Origin: Pantoea sp. Mb-10
GTDB taxonomy: Bacteria; Pseudomonadota; Gammaproteobacteria; Enterobacterales; Enterobacteriaceae
Length of the DNA stretch: 64,000 nt
NCBI RefSeq assembly: GCF_021272205.1
Contig: NZ_JAJSDX010000005.1
Location: 310,001 to 374,000, forward strand
Direction: 5' to 3'
A program made the position numbers and the translations under genes. Under the pieces are notes generated by a model. The model was not told the DNA's origin. It ran no database searches and worked only from the letters and a program-made list of their open reading frames with translations. Of this stretch, positions 35,349 through 43,316 are shown in pieces. Positions within the stretch are counted from its first letter, which is position 1. Every line of letters starts with the position of its first letter.

Positions 35349-35909
35349 ATGGCATTAACCACGCTAGACGCTAAAACCGCCCTGATTGTGATTGATCTGC
35401 AGCACGGCATTGTGCGCCTGCCGGTCGCGCCATTGGCCGCCGACGTTGTGATCGCGCGCGCCGCGCAGCTGGTTGAGCAGTTCCGCGCGGCGTCACTGCC
35501 GGTGGCGCTGGTGAATGTGGCGGGCGGCGCACCGGGCCGTAACGAGCAGGCGCGTCACGCCGGGGAATTGCCCGCCGACTGGGCGCTGCTGGTACCGGAA
35601 ATGATGCCTCAGCCGGGCGACATTACCGTCACCAAAAAAACCTGGGGCGCGTTTCTCAATACCGATCTGCATGAACAGCTGCAGCAGCGTGGCGTCACCC
35701 AAGTGGTGATTTGCGGGATCGCCACCAGCATTGGTGTGGAATCCACGGCGCGTGAGGCGTATGCGTTGGGTTACAACGTCACATTGGCCACCGATGCCAT
35801 GACCTGCCTTGACGGCATGACCCACACCAACAGCGTCGAGCGCATTTTCCCGCGCCTCGGCGAAATCGGCACCACCCATGATATCTTAGCGCTGTTGGCT
35901 GCGCAGTAA
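35349..35909 (+). CDS. Isochorismatase-family hydrolase, Cys-to-Gly active site
   Basis: This 186-residue alpha/beta hydrolase of the cysteine-hydrolase superfamily has catalytic-type Asp in ALIVIDLQHGI (about residue 17) and Lys in TVTKKTWGAF (about 94-96). The usual nucleophile motif GxATxxCVExTAREA reads GIATSIGVESTAREA, so Gly replaces Cys. True isochorismatases also have Gly there, whereas amidases need Cys. Activity on a vinyl ether or another non-amide substrate, or a loss of activity, is therefore more likely than nicotinamidase-type hydrolysis. The ATG 35349 follows GAGAGGAAAC. Monocistronic, ending at a strong hairpin terminator shared with the yncD remnant. Confidence 0.83.
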   Translation: MALTTLDAKTALIVIDLQHGIVRLPVAPLAADVVIARAAQLVEQFRAASLPVALVNVAGGAPGRNEQARHAGELPADWALLVPEMMPQPGDITVTKKTWGAFLNTDLHEQLQQRGVTQVVICGIATSIGVESTAREAYALGYNVTLATDAMTCLDGMTHTNSVERIFPRLGEIGTTHDILALLAAQ

Positions 35910-35924
35910 CGCGCATCGGCCGTC

Positions 35925-35950
35925 ATACCCTGCGCAGACGCGCAGGGTAT
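35925..35950. terminator. Bidirectional hairpin terminator
   Basis: ATACCCTGCGC (35925-35935) and GCGCAGGGTAT (35940-35950) form a perfect 11-bp stem with a four-base loop, between the convergent hydrolase gene and yncD remnant. Confidence 0.75.
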
Positions 35951-35957
35951 TAACGCT

Positions 35958-37823
35958 TTACAGGAAGGAATACCCCAACGTCAGGCCCAGGCTGTAATTG
36001 CGCCCGGGCGCCGGTTCGTAATAGCGTCCGTTACTCTCGTTGACAATCACCGAGCCCACGTAGCGGCGATCCAACAGGTTATCAACGCGACCAAACAGAT
36101 CCACCGTCCAGTTCTGCACCTGCCATTTATACCCGCTGTTCACGCTCACCACCGTATAGGCGGGCGCGCGGACGCTATTCCGATCGTCGGCGGCAATATC
36201 GCTCAGGTAGCGTACATCGGCACCCGCATACCAGCCTTGCTCTGGGGCATAAGTCAGACCGGCATACGCCATATTGCGGGCAATGCCCGGAATACGTTTG
36301 CCGTCGCAGCTTTCACCGTCACAGGCGTTGCTGCGATAGCGCGCGTCCAGCAATGTCCACGCGGCTTTCACGTGCCAGTCGTAGCCGAAGGTTTGATCCA
36401 GTCCCAGCTCCAGCCCGCGTCGGCGCGTATCGCCGGCGTTTTTATAGCGGGTGCGCCCTTCTGAGGAGCCGGCGGAGACGATCTCGTTCTGGGTATCGGT
36501 CTGGAACAGCGCGGCGCTCAACAGGCCGTTGCCGATGCGCTTTTTACTGCCTATTTCAAGCGTATCGCTGGTGGCAGGCTGCAAATCGAGGTTGAGGCCA
36601 TGCTGGTCATTTGCCCGATACGACAGCTCGTTCAGCGTCGGGGTCTCGAAACCGCGTCCGGCGGACACGTAGGCGTTCCAGCTGTCGTCAATGGCGTAGT
36701 TAAGCGCCGCCGCGGGCAGCCAGCGGTGGTAGCGGCGGTTGCCGCTGTCATCGGGGGCGTCTGCGGTAATGTAATGGTCGTTGGCGTCGAAATTCACCGT
36801 GCTGAAGCGCACGCCCGCGTCCAGCGTCCACGCCTGGCTCAGCTGCCAATGACTTTGTAAGTAGGGATCAAGGTTCCAAATCAGGTTACGTTCATCGCGG
36901 CGCGTGTCGCCTTTGACGCCCAGTTCGTCACCGATGAAATTCTGATAGCCTTTGCGGTTTTCAGTCAGGGTTTCGTAGTCGAGCCCGCCGGTTAGCGTCA
37001 CCGGCAGCGTGAACCACGTATCACGGTGTGTCCAGCGGGTATCGATGCCTTGATAGTGGCGCGCCAGCGCAATTACGCCGCCTGCGTTACCCGGCTTGAG
37101 CTGGGCCGCTTTGGGGATCGACTGGTACTGCGTAGTTTCACGTTCGCCCGCGTAGAGCATCACGCTGAGATCGTCGTTGAGACCCATCTGCCGCTGGTAG
37201 CGCAAGCCCGCCTGCGTCTGGTCAACGGTTTTACGCGCGTTATACAGCGCCACATTGGTGGCGACCTGGCGCGGATTGTCGCGCCACTGCGCCGCCGTTA
37301 AGCCGCCGGGATCTTGCGCCTCAAGATGGACGCTGTTAAACAGCAGCGTGAGGGTGCTGACGTCATCAATACGCACGCCCAGTTTGGCGTTGCCGAGGTT
37401 TTTTTGCGCGCGGCTGTGATCGCGATAGCCGTGCGTGGTAAAGCGTGAGGCGGAAACGGTGTAGTTCACATCGCCCGGGTGGCTGCCGTCGCCGGTAGCA
37501 CCGCTGGCTTTCAGGCTGTTACGCCAACTGCCATAGCTGCTAAACCCGCTGCTGGCTTCCAGCGTCGGCGGTTGCTGTCCGGTTTGCGTCTCGACGTTGA
37601 TCACGCCGCCGGAAGCGTTGCCGTAGAGCGCAGAGAAAGGGCCGCGCAGCACATCAATATGATCAATTGACCCAATATCGATATTGGACGTCTGCCCCTG
37701 GCCGTCGGGCATGGTGGCGGGGATACCATCGACGTAAAGGCGCATGCCGCGCACGCCAAACGTGGAGCGGGCGCCAAAGCCGCGCACCGAAAGTTGCAAA
37801 TCTTGCGCGTAGTTTTGGCGGTT
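35958..37823 (-). pseudogene. yncD: TonB-dependent receptor YncD, 5' end removed by prophage insertion
   Basis: The frame matches E. coli YncD from the plug segment NRQNYAQDLQLSVRGFG to the C-terminal Phe-like ending (GYSFL). This includes LYVDGIPATMPDGQGQTSNID, PFSALYGNASGGV and the final NESNGRYYEPAPGRNYSLG. All beta-barrel strands appear present. Homology stops at the Asn codon ending at 37823, after which an in-frame TGA occurs. The signal peptide, TonB box and first part of the plug are absent. The integrase gene of a prophage begins within 200 bases. A TTG at 37799 could in principle start translation, but the product would lack export signals. The missing 5' end should lie at the far prophage end, outside this window. 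Confidence 0.9.
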
Positions 37824-37830
37824 TCAAATC
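37800..37830. other. Predicted attachment site (attL) inside yncD
   Basis: The host-to-phage junction falls where yncD similarity ends (about 37823-37826). The core should be within the conserved coding sequence just left of it (CGCGTAGTTTTGGCGGTT on the plus strand). The exact core cannot be fixed without the second junction. Tyrosine integrase at 38012 reads away from it. Confidence 0.7.
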
Positions 37831-37921
37831 CTTAGTTCATTATATGCCACTATCGTTCAGTTAATGCCAGTAATGTACATATGCAATTGATTTTAAACAT
37901 TAAAAATGTTCAATGATTGTC

Positions 37922-37960
37922 AGGTGCATCCACCTATGTATATTTATACACACCTGTGTA
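37922..37960. repeat. Two short palindromes before the integrase gene
   Basis: AGGTGCATCCACCT (37922-37935) and TACACACCTGTGTA (37947-37960) share ACCT/AGGT cores. They lie between the attachment site and the integrase start. They may be integrase arm or excisionase sites, or an operator of the integrase promoter. Confidence 0.45.
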
Positions 37961-38011
37961 CAATGGTCATTAAGTACAGATTGAGTCATGAAAACTAATG
38001 GTGAGTACATA

Positions 38012-39190
38012 ATGGGTATTAGCGATACCAAATTACGCGGACTTCACGGAAAGCCTTACAAAGGGCCTACGGAAATCACCGATGCAGATGGGCTAGGGGT
38101 AAGGATTACTCCCAAGGGCATTGTTAGCTTTCAATACCGATACAGAATGAATGGTAGTCAACACAGGCTTGGGATAGGACGTTACCCATTAGTTTCCCTG
38201 CGCGATGCACGCATAAAGGTTGGCGAGTACAAAGAACTTATTGCGCAGGGTATAGATCCAAAACACCAGCAAACTGTCAAAATTAAGAAGCCCACTGTGC
38301 ATGAATGTATTAAATATTGGTATGACAATTATGTTCTTCAATCTTTGAGAAAGAGTACCGCTGAAGTATATGAGCGCATAGTACTTAATGAAATGGAAAA
38401 GTATTTTTTGGGAGTTCCAATAGAACACATTCCAGTCAGCACCTGGGTGGATTTTTTCACAGAACAGGAGCGGGCAAATCCGCTAAAAGCTCGCAAGCTT
38501 CTGGTCCATCTTCGTGGAGCCGTAGCATGGTGTGAAAGACGACACTTCATTGATAGTTCTTCTCTTCTCCGACTCAATCCCAAGGAGTTTGGCAGAGCAC
38601 CAAAAACAGGTGATACAGTTCTTACCTATCGTCAATTGGCAAAAATCTGGCTGGAAAACGAGAGTTCTAATGCCACCTACTCCAGTAAGCTGCTTATCAA
38701 AGGCCTCATCCTTTATGGATCACGAAACAGTGAGTTAAGAGAGTCAACAAAGGAAGAGTTTGATTTTGAGGAGGGAATCTGGACGCTGCCTTCAATCCGC
38801 AGCAAAACTGACAAAATTATAAGAAGACCAATCTTTAAGCAGATTCAGCCTTTATTGAAAGAGGCTATTGATTCTGGCGATGGTCTGTTGTTCCACGGAG
38901 CCTTCGAAAAAGGAACTCCTTTTAGCATAGGTTCCTCAACAAGATACGTTCGTTTCCTGCGCGATAAGCTTAATTTTGGCAATTTTACGGCGCACGATTT
39001 TCGAAGAACCATGGCAACGCGTTTAGCTGAAGAGGGAATTGCGCCCCATGTCATCGAGAAAATGCTGGGGCACGATCTTGGCGGAGTGCTAACAGTTTAT
39101 AACAAACATGATTGGTTAGCTGAACAGCGGGTGGCTTATGAGTTGTATGCTGACAAAATTTTCGAGCAGATAAAAATCATCTCTGATTAA
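38012..39190 (+). CDS. int: Prophage tyrosine integrase
   Basis: This 392-residue site-specific recombinase of the P4/Sf6-like class has an N-terminal arm-binding DUF4102-like domain (KLRGLHGKPYKGPTEITDADGLGVRITPKG in part) and a core-binding SAM-like domain (about 95-195). The catalytic domain carries Arg in LYGSRNSEL, His-x-x-Arg in TAHDFRRTMATRL, His in LGHDLGG and the nucleophile Tyr in TVYNKHDW. All five catalytic positions are present, so it should be active. The start at 38012 is chosen since GGTGAG precedes it; an ATG at 37988 is in frame without a clear site. It adjoins the predicted attL and overlaps the end of the convergent excisionase-like gene by 14 bases. Confidence 0.92.
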   Translation: MGISDTKLRGLHGKPYKGPTEITDADGLGVRITPKGIVSFQYRYRMNGSQHRLGIGRYPLVSLRDARIKVGEYKELIAQGIDPKHQQTVKIKKPTVHECIKYWYDNYVLQSLRKSTAEVYERIVLNEMEKYFLGVPIEHIPVSTWVDFFTEQERANPLKARKLLVHLRGAVAWCERRHFIDSSSLLRLNPKEFGRAPKTGDTVLTYRQLAKIWLENESSNATYSSKLLIKGLILYGSRNSELRESTKEEFDFEEGIWTLPSIRSKTDKIIRRPIFKQIQPLLKEAIDSGDGLLFHGAFEKGTPFSIGSSTRYVRFLRDKLNFGNFTAHDFRRTMATRLAEEGIAPHVIEKMLGHDLGGVLTVYNKHDWLAEQRVAYELYADKIFEQIKIISD

Positions 39191-39362
39191 CGCCACCATT
39201 AAGAATCCACTTTTCCACTTCTGCCAGTAGGTATTGCTTGGGGCGATTCCTAACTGGCTTTGGGAAAGAAAAATTCAAAACGTAATTCCGCATGGTCGTT
39301 CTTGAAGTTACTCCAATTTTCATCATCGCTTCCATTTCGGTAATCATCACGATATTAGCCAT
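39177..39362 (-). CDS. AlpA-like excisionase/DNA-binding protein
   Basis: This 61-residue protein has a MerR/AlpA-type winged helix: MITEMEAMMKIGVTSRTTMRN, then FSFPKPVRNRPKQYLLAEVEKWI (in part). The sequence between the recognition helix and the FPKPV wing is the typical AlpA signature. Start ATG follows CGGAGG. It is the last gene of the leftward early operon, next to int. That is the place of xis in lambdoid phages, so control of excision is likely. No catalytic activity is expected. Confidence 0.78.
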   Translation of the reverse strand: MANIVMITEMEAMMKIGVTSRTTMRNYVLNFSFPKPVRNRPKQYLLAEVEKWILNGGVNQR

Positions 39363-39514
39363 TTTTTGCCTCCGATATCTATTTCATCTGATGACATCGC
39401 ACCAGAAACAAACAACATATCTTTCGAACTATTAGGGTTTAATATTTCGGAATTATGTCGTCATGACTGGCCGTATTCATCATCTCCACGCTTTTCCTGC
39501 TGCAACAGGTTGAT

Positions 39515-39874
39515 TTAGTCGTGACGTGTCACGACAGGGATTTCTAATTTCAATTCATGCCAGCCAGAATTAACCCAGCAGGCAGCTTCACCCTTACACG
39601 GGCATTGTTTGACTGGCAGCTGATCACCGCAGCGGCCACACTCACGATTTCCCAGCGCTGAAATTATCTTCTGTAACTCGGCGTTATCCTTCCTGATCAG
39701 GATGGTGAGATATTCACTAAGGTCGTAAGGTTCGCGGCCAGGACGGCGTGCGGCGCAGTTTTGCGACAGCATTTCCAGTTCCTGATGATCCAAAGTTAAC
39801 TCCAACTTCTTACTACCGGAGGCGGCTTGCCTTGCACGCTGCGCTGCTTTGCGTTCGGCGGGGGATTTAGGCAT
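39515..39874 (-). CDS. Conserved phage protein with Cys-rich zinc-ribbon-like tail
   Basis: This 119-residue basic protein has an N-terminus SPAERKAAQRARQAASGSKKLELTL that resembles ribbon-helix-helix leader sequences. A central helical part is DLSEYLTILIRKDNAELQKII. The C-terminal Cys pattern is CGRCGDQLPVKQCPCKG...CW, which could bind a zinc ion. It begins one base after the stop of the TGT-like gene, so it belongs to that coupled set. A nucleic-acid-binding accessory role is possible; no function is known to me. Confidence 0.65.
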   Translation of the reverse strand: MPKSPAERKAAQRARQAASGSKKLELTLDHQELEMLSQNCAARRPGREPYDLSEYLTILIRKDNAELQKIISALGNRECGRCGDQLPVKQCPCKGEAACWVNSGWHELKLEIPVVTRHD

Positions 39875-40636
39875 TTATACCTCCAGCGCCATTTGCAGAG
39901 AAATACGGTCACGCTGTTCGCAATAGATGAGCGAGCCCGGACTGTTATGCGACTCAATCCGCTCAACCAAAAGAGCAGCACGCGTCTCTTTAGATGCTGG
40001 CGCGTATGCCCCAGACCATGCTTTATCAATGCCTATGTTTCTGGCGACGTTGGTGCTGTCCGCGCTGGCGAGTGGCAACTTTGTGAAGATTAAGGGGTTG
40101 AGCATGCGCAGACCGTGGAGCTTAGCGATTGGTTGACCGAACTCGTCAGTTACATGTCGAATCAGGTCTTTCATGCGCGCGACAGCAAGATTCGGGCGCT
40201 TAACGTCATATTCTCCGCAACTACCGATTGCCACGCGCGGGTACTCATTGCACAGCCGGATGAAGCGCTCATCACTCTCATTCATGTGCCAGACCGGCAC
40301 GCCGTAAAAATTGCCATGAGGCCATTCCAGCAGCAAATCATCATTTGCTTCGCCACCACCGTTGATGACATCAGGAATTATTGCGAAATCTAAGCCGGGG
40401 TGATTTTTCCACTTTGATACGAATTCGTAATAGTCACTCCAGTTTATTTTGTTTTTCTTTCCAGCTGCAGACCAAGCAGTAAATGCACCGTTGTCTAAAG
40501 CAAATGACTGACAATGCTCAGCAGCAAGATTTATCTGCGCTGGATGGGCGAACGAGATAAAGGCGTGCCTGCCGCGCCACGCTTTCAACGCGGCAAGGTC
40601 AGGCGTGATAGGCCCGCCGTGATAATGGATCATCAC
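39875..40636 (-). CDS. tRNA-guanine-transglycosylase-like (DpdA-like) protein
   Basis: This 253-residue protein shows TGT-superfamily-like elements. FALDNGAFTAW (about residues 46-56) resembles the DSGGFQ motif with the base-recognition Asp. FAIIPDVINGGG is a second conserved strand and turn. VPVWHMNES and RVAIGSCGEY recall the barrel strands that hold the 7-deazaguanine. LHGLRMLNPLIFTKLPLASADSTN contains an Asp-Ser pair where the nucleophilic Asp of the family lies (segments given in part). Phage homologues (DpdA) insert 7-deazaguanines into DNA. The protein is shorter than bacterial Tgt (about 375) and lacks its zinc site. It is translationally coupled to the ASCH-like gene (4-base overlap). 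The family call is my own motif reading, moderate confidence. Confidence 0.55.
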   Translation of the reverse strand: MMIHYHGGPITPDLAALKAWRGRHAFISFAHPAQINLAAEHCQSFALDNGAFTAWSAAGKKNKINWSDYYEFVSKWKNHPGLDFAIIPDVINGGGEANDDLLLEWPHGNFYGVPVWHMNESDERFIRLCNEYPRVAIGSCGEYDVKRPNLAVARMKDLIRHVTDEFGQPIAKLHGLRMLNPLIFTKLPLASADSTNVARNIGIDKAWSGAYAPASKETRAALLVERIESHNSPGSLIYCEQRDRISLQMALEV

Positions 40637-41322
40637 TCACCCTCCACGCGCTTAAACTCAATGACCCACACCCACGGGTTAGCCTGCCAGCTGTCAGCGC
40701 CGTAGATTTCACTCCACAGCCCACGGAACCATGTGCGCGCCTGATGTTCATCTTCAGGGTTGTGCGGTAATTGTGCTGGGCAACCTTCATTACGTGCGTC
40801 ATCGTCAGACAATGCGGTCAAGCGCTCCACACGAACGCCGGTAATCTCCAGCGTTATGCGGGAAGCCCAGCGCGGCATGTGGATTGATGGCACTATTTTT
40901 CCTTCGCCGCCACGATACCGATAAAGATCGACCCACCGACCAGCGTCGAGAGGGTGAGCTTTAACAGGTATTTCGTTGCCATCTGCCGGATAGCGAACAA
41001 CATCTAAACCTGACTCATGCTCAACAGCCTGAGACGTCTCACGCACCCACAGGCGATCACCTACAGCACCGAACGGGCAGGCGTAACCCTCATCTTCGCT
41101 GGCCACGCCAAACACCTGCTTTTTAGCTGGTTGAAGGTAGCCATCTTTATCGGCCACACCAGGGGTGTACCAGCGCGCAGTAAAGTCGGTTTCCAGCTCC
41201 ATATTCATGGGAGAGAAATCAGCAGAAGGCTGCACCTTCATGATCCGGCGTGTCTGCGTCTTTCTGCCGTCGAGAACTGCACGAACCATGTCGTTGTTAA
41301 GGATGATTGGGCGCTCTTTCAT
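40633..41322 (-). CDS. ASCH/PUA-like domain phage protein
   Basis: This 229-residue protein starts KERPIILNNDMVRAVLDGRKTQTRR (in part). It continues with GDRLWVRET (about 97-105), RWASRITLEITGVRVERLTALSDDDARNEGC and a final NPWVWVIEFKRVE. This order, with a helix, an RxQTRR-like turn and the GDRLWVRE strand, is the ASCH/PUA-like beta-barrel found in many phages and presumed to bind RNA or modified nucleic acid. Start overlaps the small gene upstream by four bases and its stop overlaps the TGT-like gene by four bases. PUA domains are fused to some tRNA transglycosylases, so the pairing may be functional. Confidence 0.75.
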   Translation of the reverse strand: MKERPIILNNDMVRAVLDGRKTQTRRIMKVQPSADFSPMNMELETDFTARWYTPGVADKDGYLQPAKKQVFGVASEDEGYACPFGAVGDRLWVRETSQAVEHESGLDVVRYPADGNEIPVKAHPLDAGRWVDLYRYRGGEGKIVPSIHMPRWASRITLEITGVRVERLTALSDDDARNEGCPAQLPHNPEDEHQARTWFRGLWSEIYGADSWQANPWVWVIEFKRVEGE

Positions 41323-41495
41323 TGGGCCTTCTCCCCAAACTCACTTGATTTAACCCAGAGACCGCAGCCGTTGTCATCTTTGACAAAGACATAATCTGCG
41401 CCGTCTCTATATGGGTTGTTGTCGGTGCCTAACACCTCGTAGTGTTTGCCGTTTGTGAGTGCAGGTGAATTGCCGCGATATATGTGCTTACTCAT
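41319..41495 (-). CDS. Small conserved phage protein, SH3-like
   Basis: This 58-residue protein runs YRGNSPALTNGKHYEVLG then DYVFVKDDNGCGLWVKSSEF, an all-beta pattern like small SH3-type barrels. The start ATG 41495 lies inside the end of the preceding gene (8-base overlap) and its end overlaps the ASCH-like gene by four bases. Its ribosome site is AGGAGATAGCG. It is part of the leftward early operon; function unknown. Confidence 0.65.
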   Translation of the reverse strand: MSKHIYRGNSPALTNGKHYEVLGTDNNPYRDGADYVFVKDDNGCGLWVKSSEFGEKAQ

Positions 41496-42144
41496 CGCTA
41501 TCTCCTTTTGGCGCGCGGAGTTGCTTGGCAAAATCCTCTGCCCGGCAGGCCGTTATGCGATTGCTGCGCTGTTCTTCATGTCCCGGTAATGCATCAGCAA
41601 TAACGCGCTGCTGATGTGCGAATGACTCCAGGGCATCCGCTCGCACAGAGTTCAGGAAGGCGTCGGTGGCTGAGGTAGTGAGATTTGGCAGCAGCGCATA
41701 ATCACAGACGGATGAGATATGGCTACCGAGGTAACTATCCTCTTCAGTGCGTGGCCGCTCATCTATCATCGTTGCACGCTGCAAAATCACACCCCATACA
41801 GTACAGTCAGTTTCTTCTGACCATCCGTCGCATGCATCACCACGGTAGTAGTCGATGTCGCTGTCAGCTGCTGCAATAGCCTCTTCAGCAGAATCATGCT
41901 CTTCAAAGCCGCTATCTGTGCCATAGCTAAAGAAGCCAATGCCGCTTTTCAGAATGGCATTCTCAGCCGCTAGCGCATCACGCTCTTGCTGTAATGCGTT
42001 ACCGCGTGCTATTGCGCAATCGAGCCGCGTAGAAAGGTCACTGACCATTTTTGCGATGACAATGAGAGGCGTATCCATGCTGATTGCTTTAGCGAATGCG
42101 TGGCCAGCGCTTACCAGCTCTTTTCCTGATGTTTGGTTAGTCAT
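41488..42144 (-). CDS. Ead/Ea22-like phage early protein
   Basis: This 218-residue protein has a helical N-terminus (GKELVSAGHAFAKAI), a coiled-coil-like stretch (DLSTRLDCAIARGNALQQERDALAAENAILKSG, in part) and a mosaic C-terminal half including AYALLPNL-type segments and VRADALESFAHQQR. The QERDALAAEN heptad segment is the hallmark of Ea22-type proteins in the b/pL region of lambdoid phages. Such proteins are dispensable and poorly understood. It is in the coupled leftward operon and overlaps the next gene by 8 bases. Confidence 0.72.
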   Translation of the reverse strand: MTNQTSGKELVSAGHAFAKAISMDTPLIVIAKMVSDLSTRLDCAIARGNALQQERDALAAENAILKSGIGFFSYGTDSGFEEHDSAEEAIAAADSDIDYYRGDACDGWSEETDCTVWGVILQRATMIDERPRTEEDSYLGSHISSVCDYALLPNLTTSATDAFLNSVRADALESFAHQQRVIADALPGHEEQRSNRITACRAEDFAKQLRAPKGDSDE

Positions 42145-42155
42145 GCTGGTGGCCC

Positions 42156-42317
42156 TCAGTGAAACGTGCGCGATGCGCTGTTGAGGCGCTCAGCTGCGTT
42201 TTGAGCGGCAATTGGGTTGCTGAGGATTGAGCCGTCAGGCATGACCCAGCCTTTGAGAATGATGCTGTAGGGCAGGGTGATAATGCCTACAGTTATGTGG
42301 TCGTAAGGATTGTTCAT
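42156..42317 (-). CDS. DUF1317-family phage protein
   Basis: This 53-residue protein, NNPYDHITVGIITLPYSIILKGW (in part) followed by MPDGSILSNPIAAQNAAERLN, matches the pattern of lambda's DUF1317 small ORF in the pL operon (PHDNIRVGAI...GWVFPG...NPLKAQRLAE, from memory). The start is ATG 42317, after GGAGAGACC; the longer upstream frame is not used. It lies 11 bases before the Ea22-like gene. Function unknown. Confidence 0.78.
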   Translation of the reverse strand: MNNPYDHITVGIITLPYSIILKGWVMPDGSILSNPIAAQNAAERLNSASRTFH

Positions 42318-42675
42318 GGTCTCTCCACGCTGTTTTTTGGTTGCACGAATCCCTTGCCATTGATGGCAATCAATTGTTGAGGGATTCATTTGATTGGCTG
42401 GGAGGCCCTGCAAAGCTCTCAGCCAGTTAACTCCACGCTATGAATGGTACTGCGGTGCCGGGTGCCTCCCGGTGCTCTGGCCGAACTGACAAGCTCCAGA
42501 GCGGAGACTTAGACTTGTAGCACCAACTGATCGTGCAGTTATTGATGTCAGTGCTCCGCGAGCGCATAGCCGCATTCACCACAATGGTTGAGAACACTGC
42601 GTAACCTGGCACCGATCTGGCCGCATCGAGGTTTGGCTGAATTCTCCAGCTACTGTCGAATGCTGAGGGACTTCT
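42318..42675. other. Structured gap in the early left region
   Basis: About 360 bases without a supported protein gene. Two hairpins stand side by side. CCGGG/CCCGG occupies 42458-42472. GCTCTGG/CCAGAGC (42474-42480 and 42496-42502) has a 15-base loop. A rightward small gene pair begins right after, so this may be its 5' leader or encode a small RNA. A 120-codon leftward frame (42427-42789) has no ribosome site and biased composition, and is not called. Confidence 0.4.
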
Positions 42676-42786
42676 ATGTGCGTTCCAACCATTGCTCTCA
42701 CCATTGTGTGCCTGTCTTTTCACCACATCAGGCTCGGTGGTATGCTGCCCATTCCTACACAGGCAATTAGAGAACCTTATGAATAA
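42676..42786 (+). CDS. Possible 36-residue hydrophobic leader peptide
   Basis: A GAGGGA ribosome site five bases before the ATG opens a frame with a hydrophobic start (CVPTIALTIVCLSF) and a tail HHIRLGGMLPIPTQAIREPYE. Its stop overlaps the start of the next gene (ATG 42779), the hallmark of translational coupling. The direction is opposite to the surrounding leftward operon. It might be a leader peptide or a small membrane-active product. I do not recognise it. Confidence 0.4.
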   Translation: MCVPTIALTIVCLSFHHIRLGGMLPIPTQAIREPYE

Positions 42787-43063
42787 CAATGGACTTCAGG
42801 CTCAAATTAACGCACTAAATTTCGACATTGATAGGCTTAAGGCAGTTCACAAGCAGTATGACGCTAATTTCGCTAACCTAACGGTGAGGACGGAAATCAC
42901 CGTTAGCCTGATAGCTGCACTAATCAATTCTGGCCTTATAGATAAAGCTAAGGCTTGTGAATTCGTTAAAACAGCACCTCTTAACCTTCCCGGCCATGAG
43001 GCGGCCGTTGAAGGAGCAAAACAAACAATCATTCAGATTCTTTCTTCAGCGAAGCCTGCTTGA
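42779..43063 (+). CDS. Hypothetical phage protein, coiled-coil start
   Basis: This 94-residue protein has a helical N-terminus NNNGLQAQINALNFDIDRLKAVHKQYD (in part), with a heptad-like pattern, then VSLIAALINSGLIDKAKACEF and a C-terminal helix. It is rightward, against the leftward early operon, and its 3' end overlaps the leftward 45-residue gene by 35 bases. Coupled to the small frame before it. The product could be a small regulator or structural partner; no family is recognised. Confidence 0.6.
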   Translation: MNNNGLQAQINALNFDIDRLKAVHKQYDANFANLTVRTEITVSLIAALINSGLIDKAKACEFVKTAPLNLPGHEAAVEGAKQTIIQILSSAKPA

Positions 43064-43166
43064 TCATTGAGATATCAATAAATACTGCTCCGTTTTTAAT
43101 GACAAACGGGGCTTCTTCCCTGACTGTTATTCGCCTTACCTTGGCGCTTTTTTGTATTGTTGCCAT
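43029..43166 (-). CDS. Small protein resembling a tail-tip J segment
   Basis: This 45-residue protein is ATIQKSAKVRRITVREEAP, then FVIKNGAVFIDISMIKQASL. The phrase FV-I-NG-VFI-..-IK-AS closely resembles the repeated segment near the end of lambda-type tail-tip proteins (DUF1983 region). The ATG 43166 follows GAGG at six bases. It is the first gene after the pL-type promoter, where lambda has N. There is no Arg-rich N-peptide, so an antiterminator is unlikely. Function unknown. Confidence 0.6.
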   Translation of the reverse strand: MATIQKSAKVRRITVREEAPFVIKNGAVFIDISMIKQASLKKESE

Positions 43167-43316
43167 CAATAACCTCATAAAAAAAGGGCGGCTACTCCGG
43201 TCGAACTTTATCTTCACACTCCTGAAGCGTGAACGCCTCGGAGCAACCGCCTAATGGAATCAATATCTCTACACAACACAGCTTTTCACATCGCACGACA
43301 TCCGTCTGATGAGAAG

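Noticed and set aside
37799..37823. TTG at 37799 as a functional start of the yncD remnant
   Set aside because: The product would lack signal peptide and TonB box; homology continues upstream of it to the break, showing a truncated gene.
42427..42789. 120-codon leftward frame in the early left region
   Set aside because: No ribosome site, unusual composition and it covers hairpins and the rightward small gene; not convincing as a protein.
43029..43166. Lambda N-type antiterminator after pL
   Set aside because: The position fits but there is no Arg-rich N-terminal peptide and no boxA/boxB-like nut hairpin that I can identify nearby.
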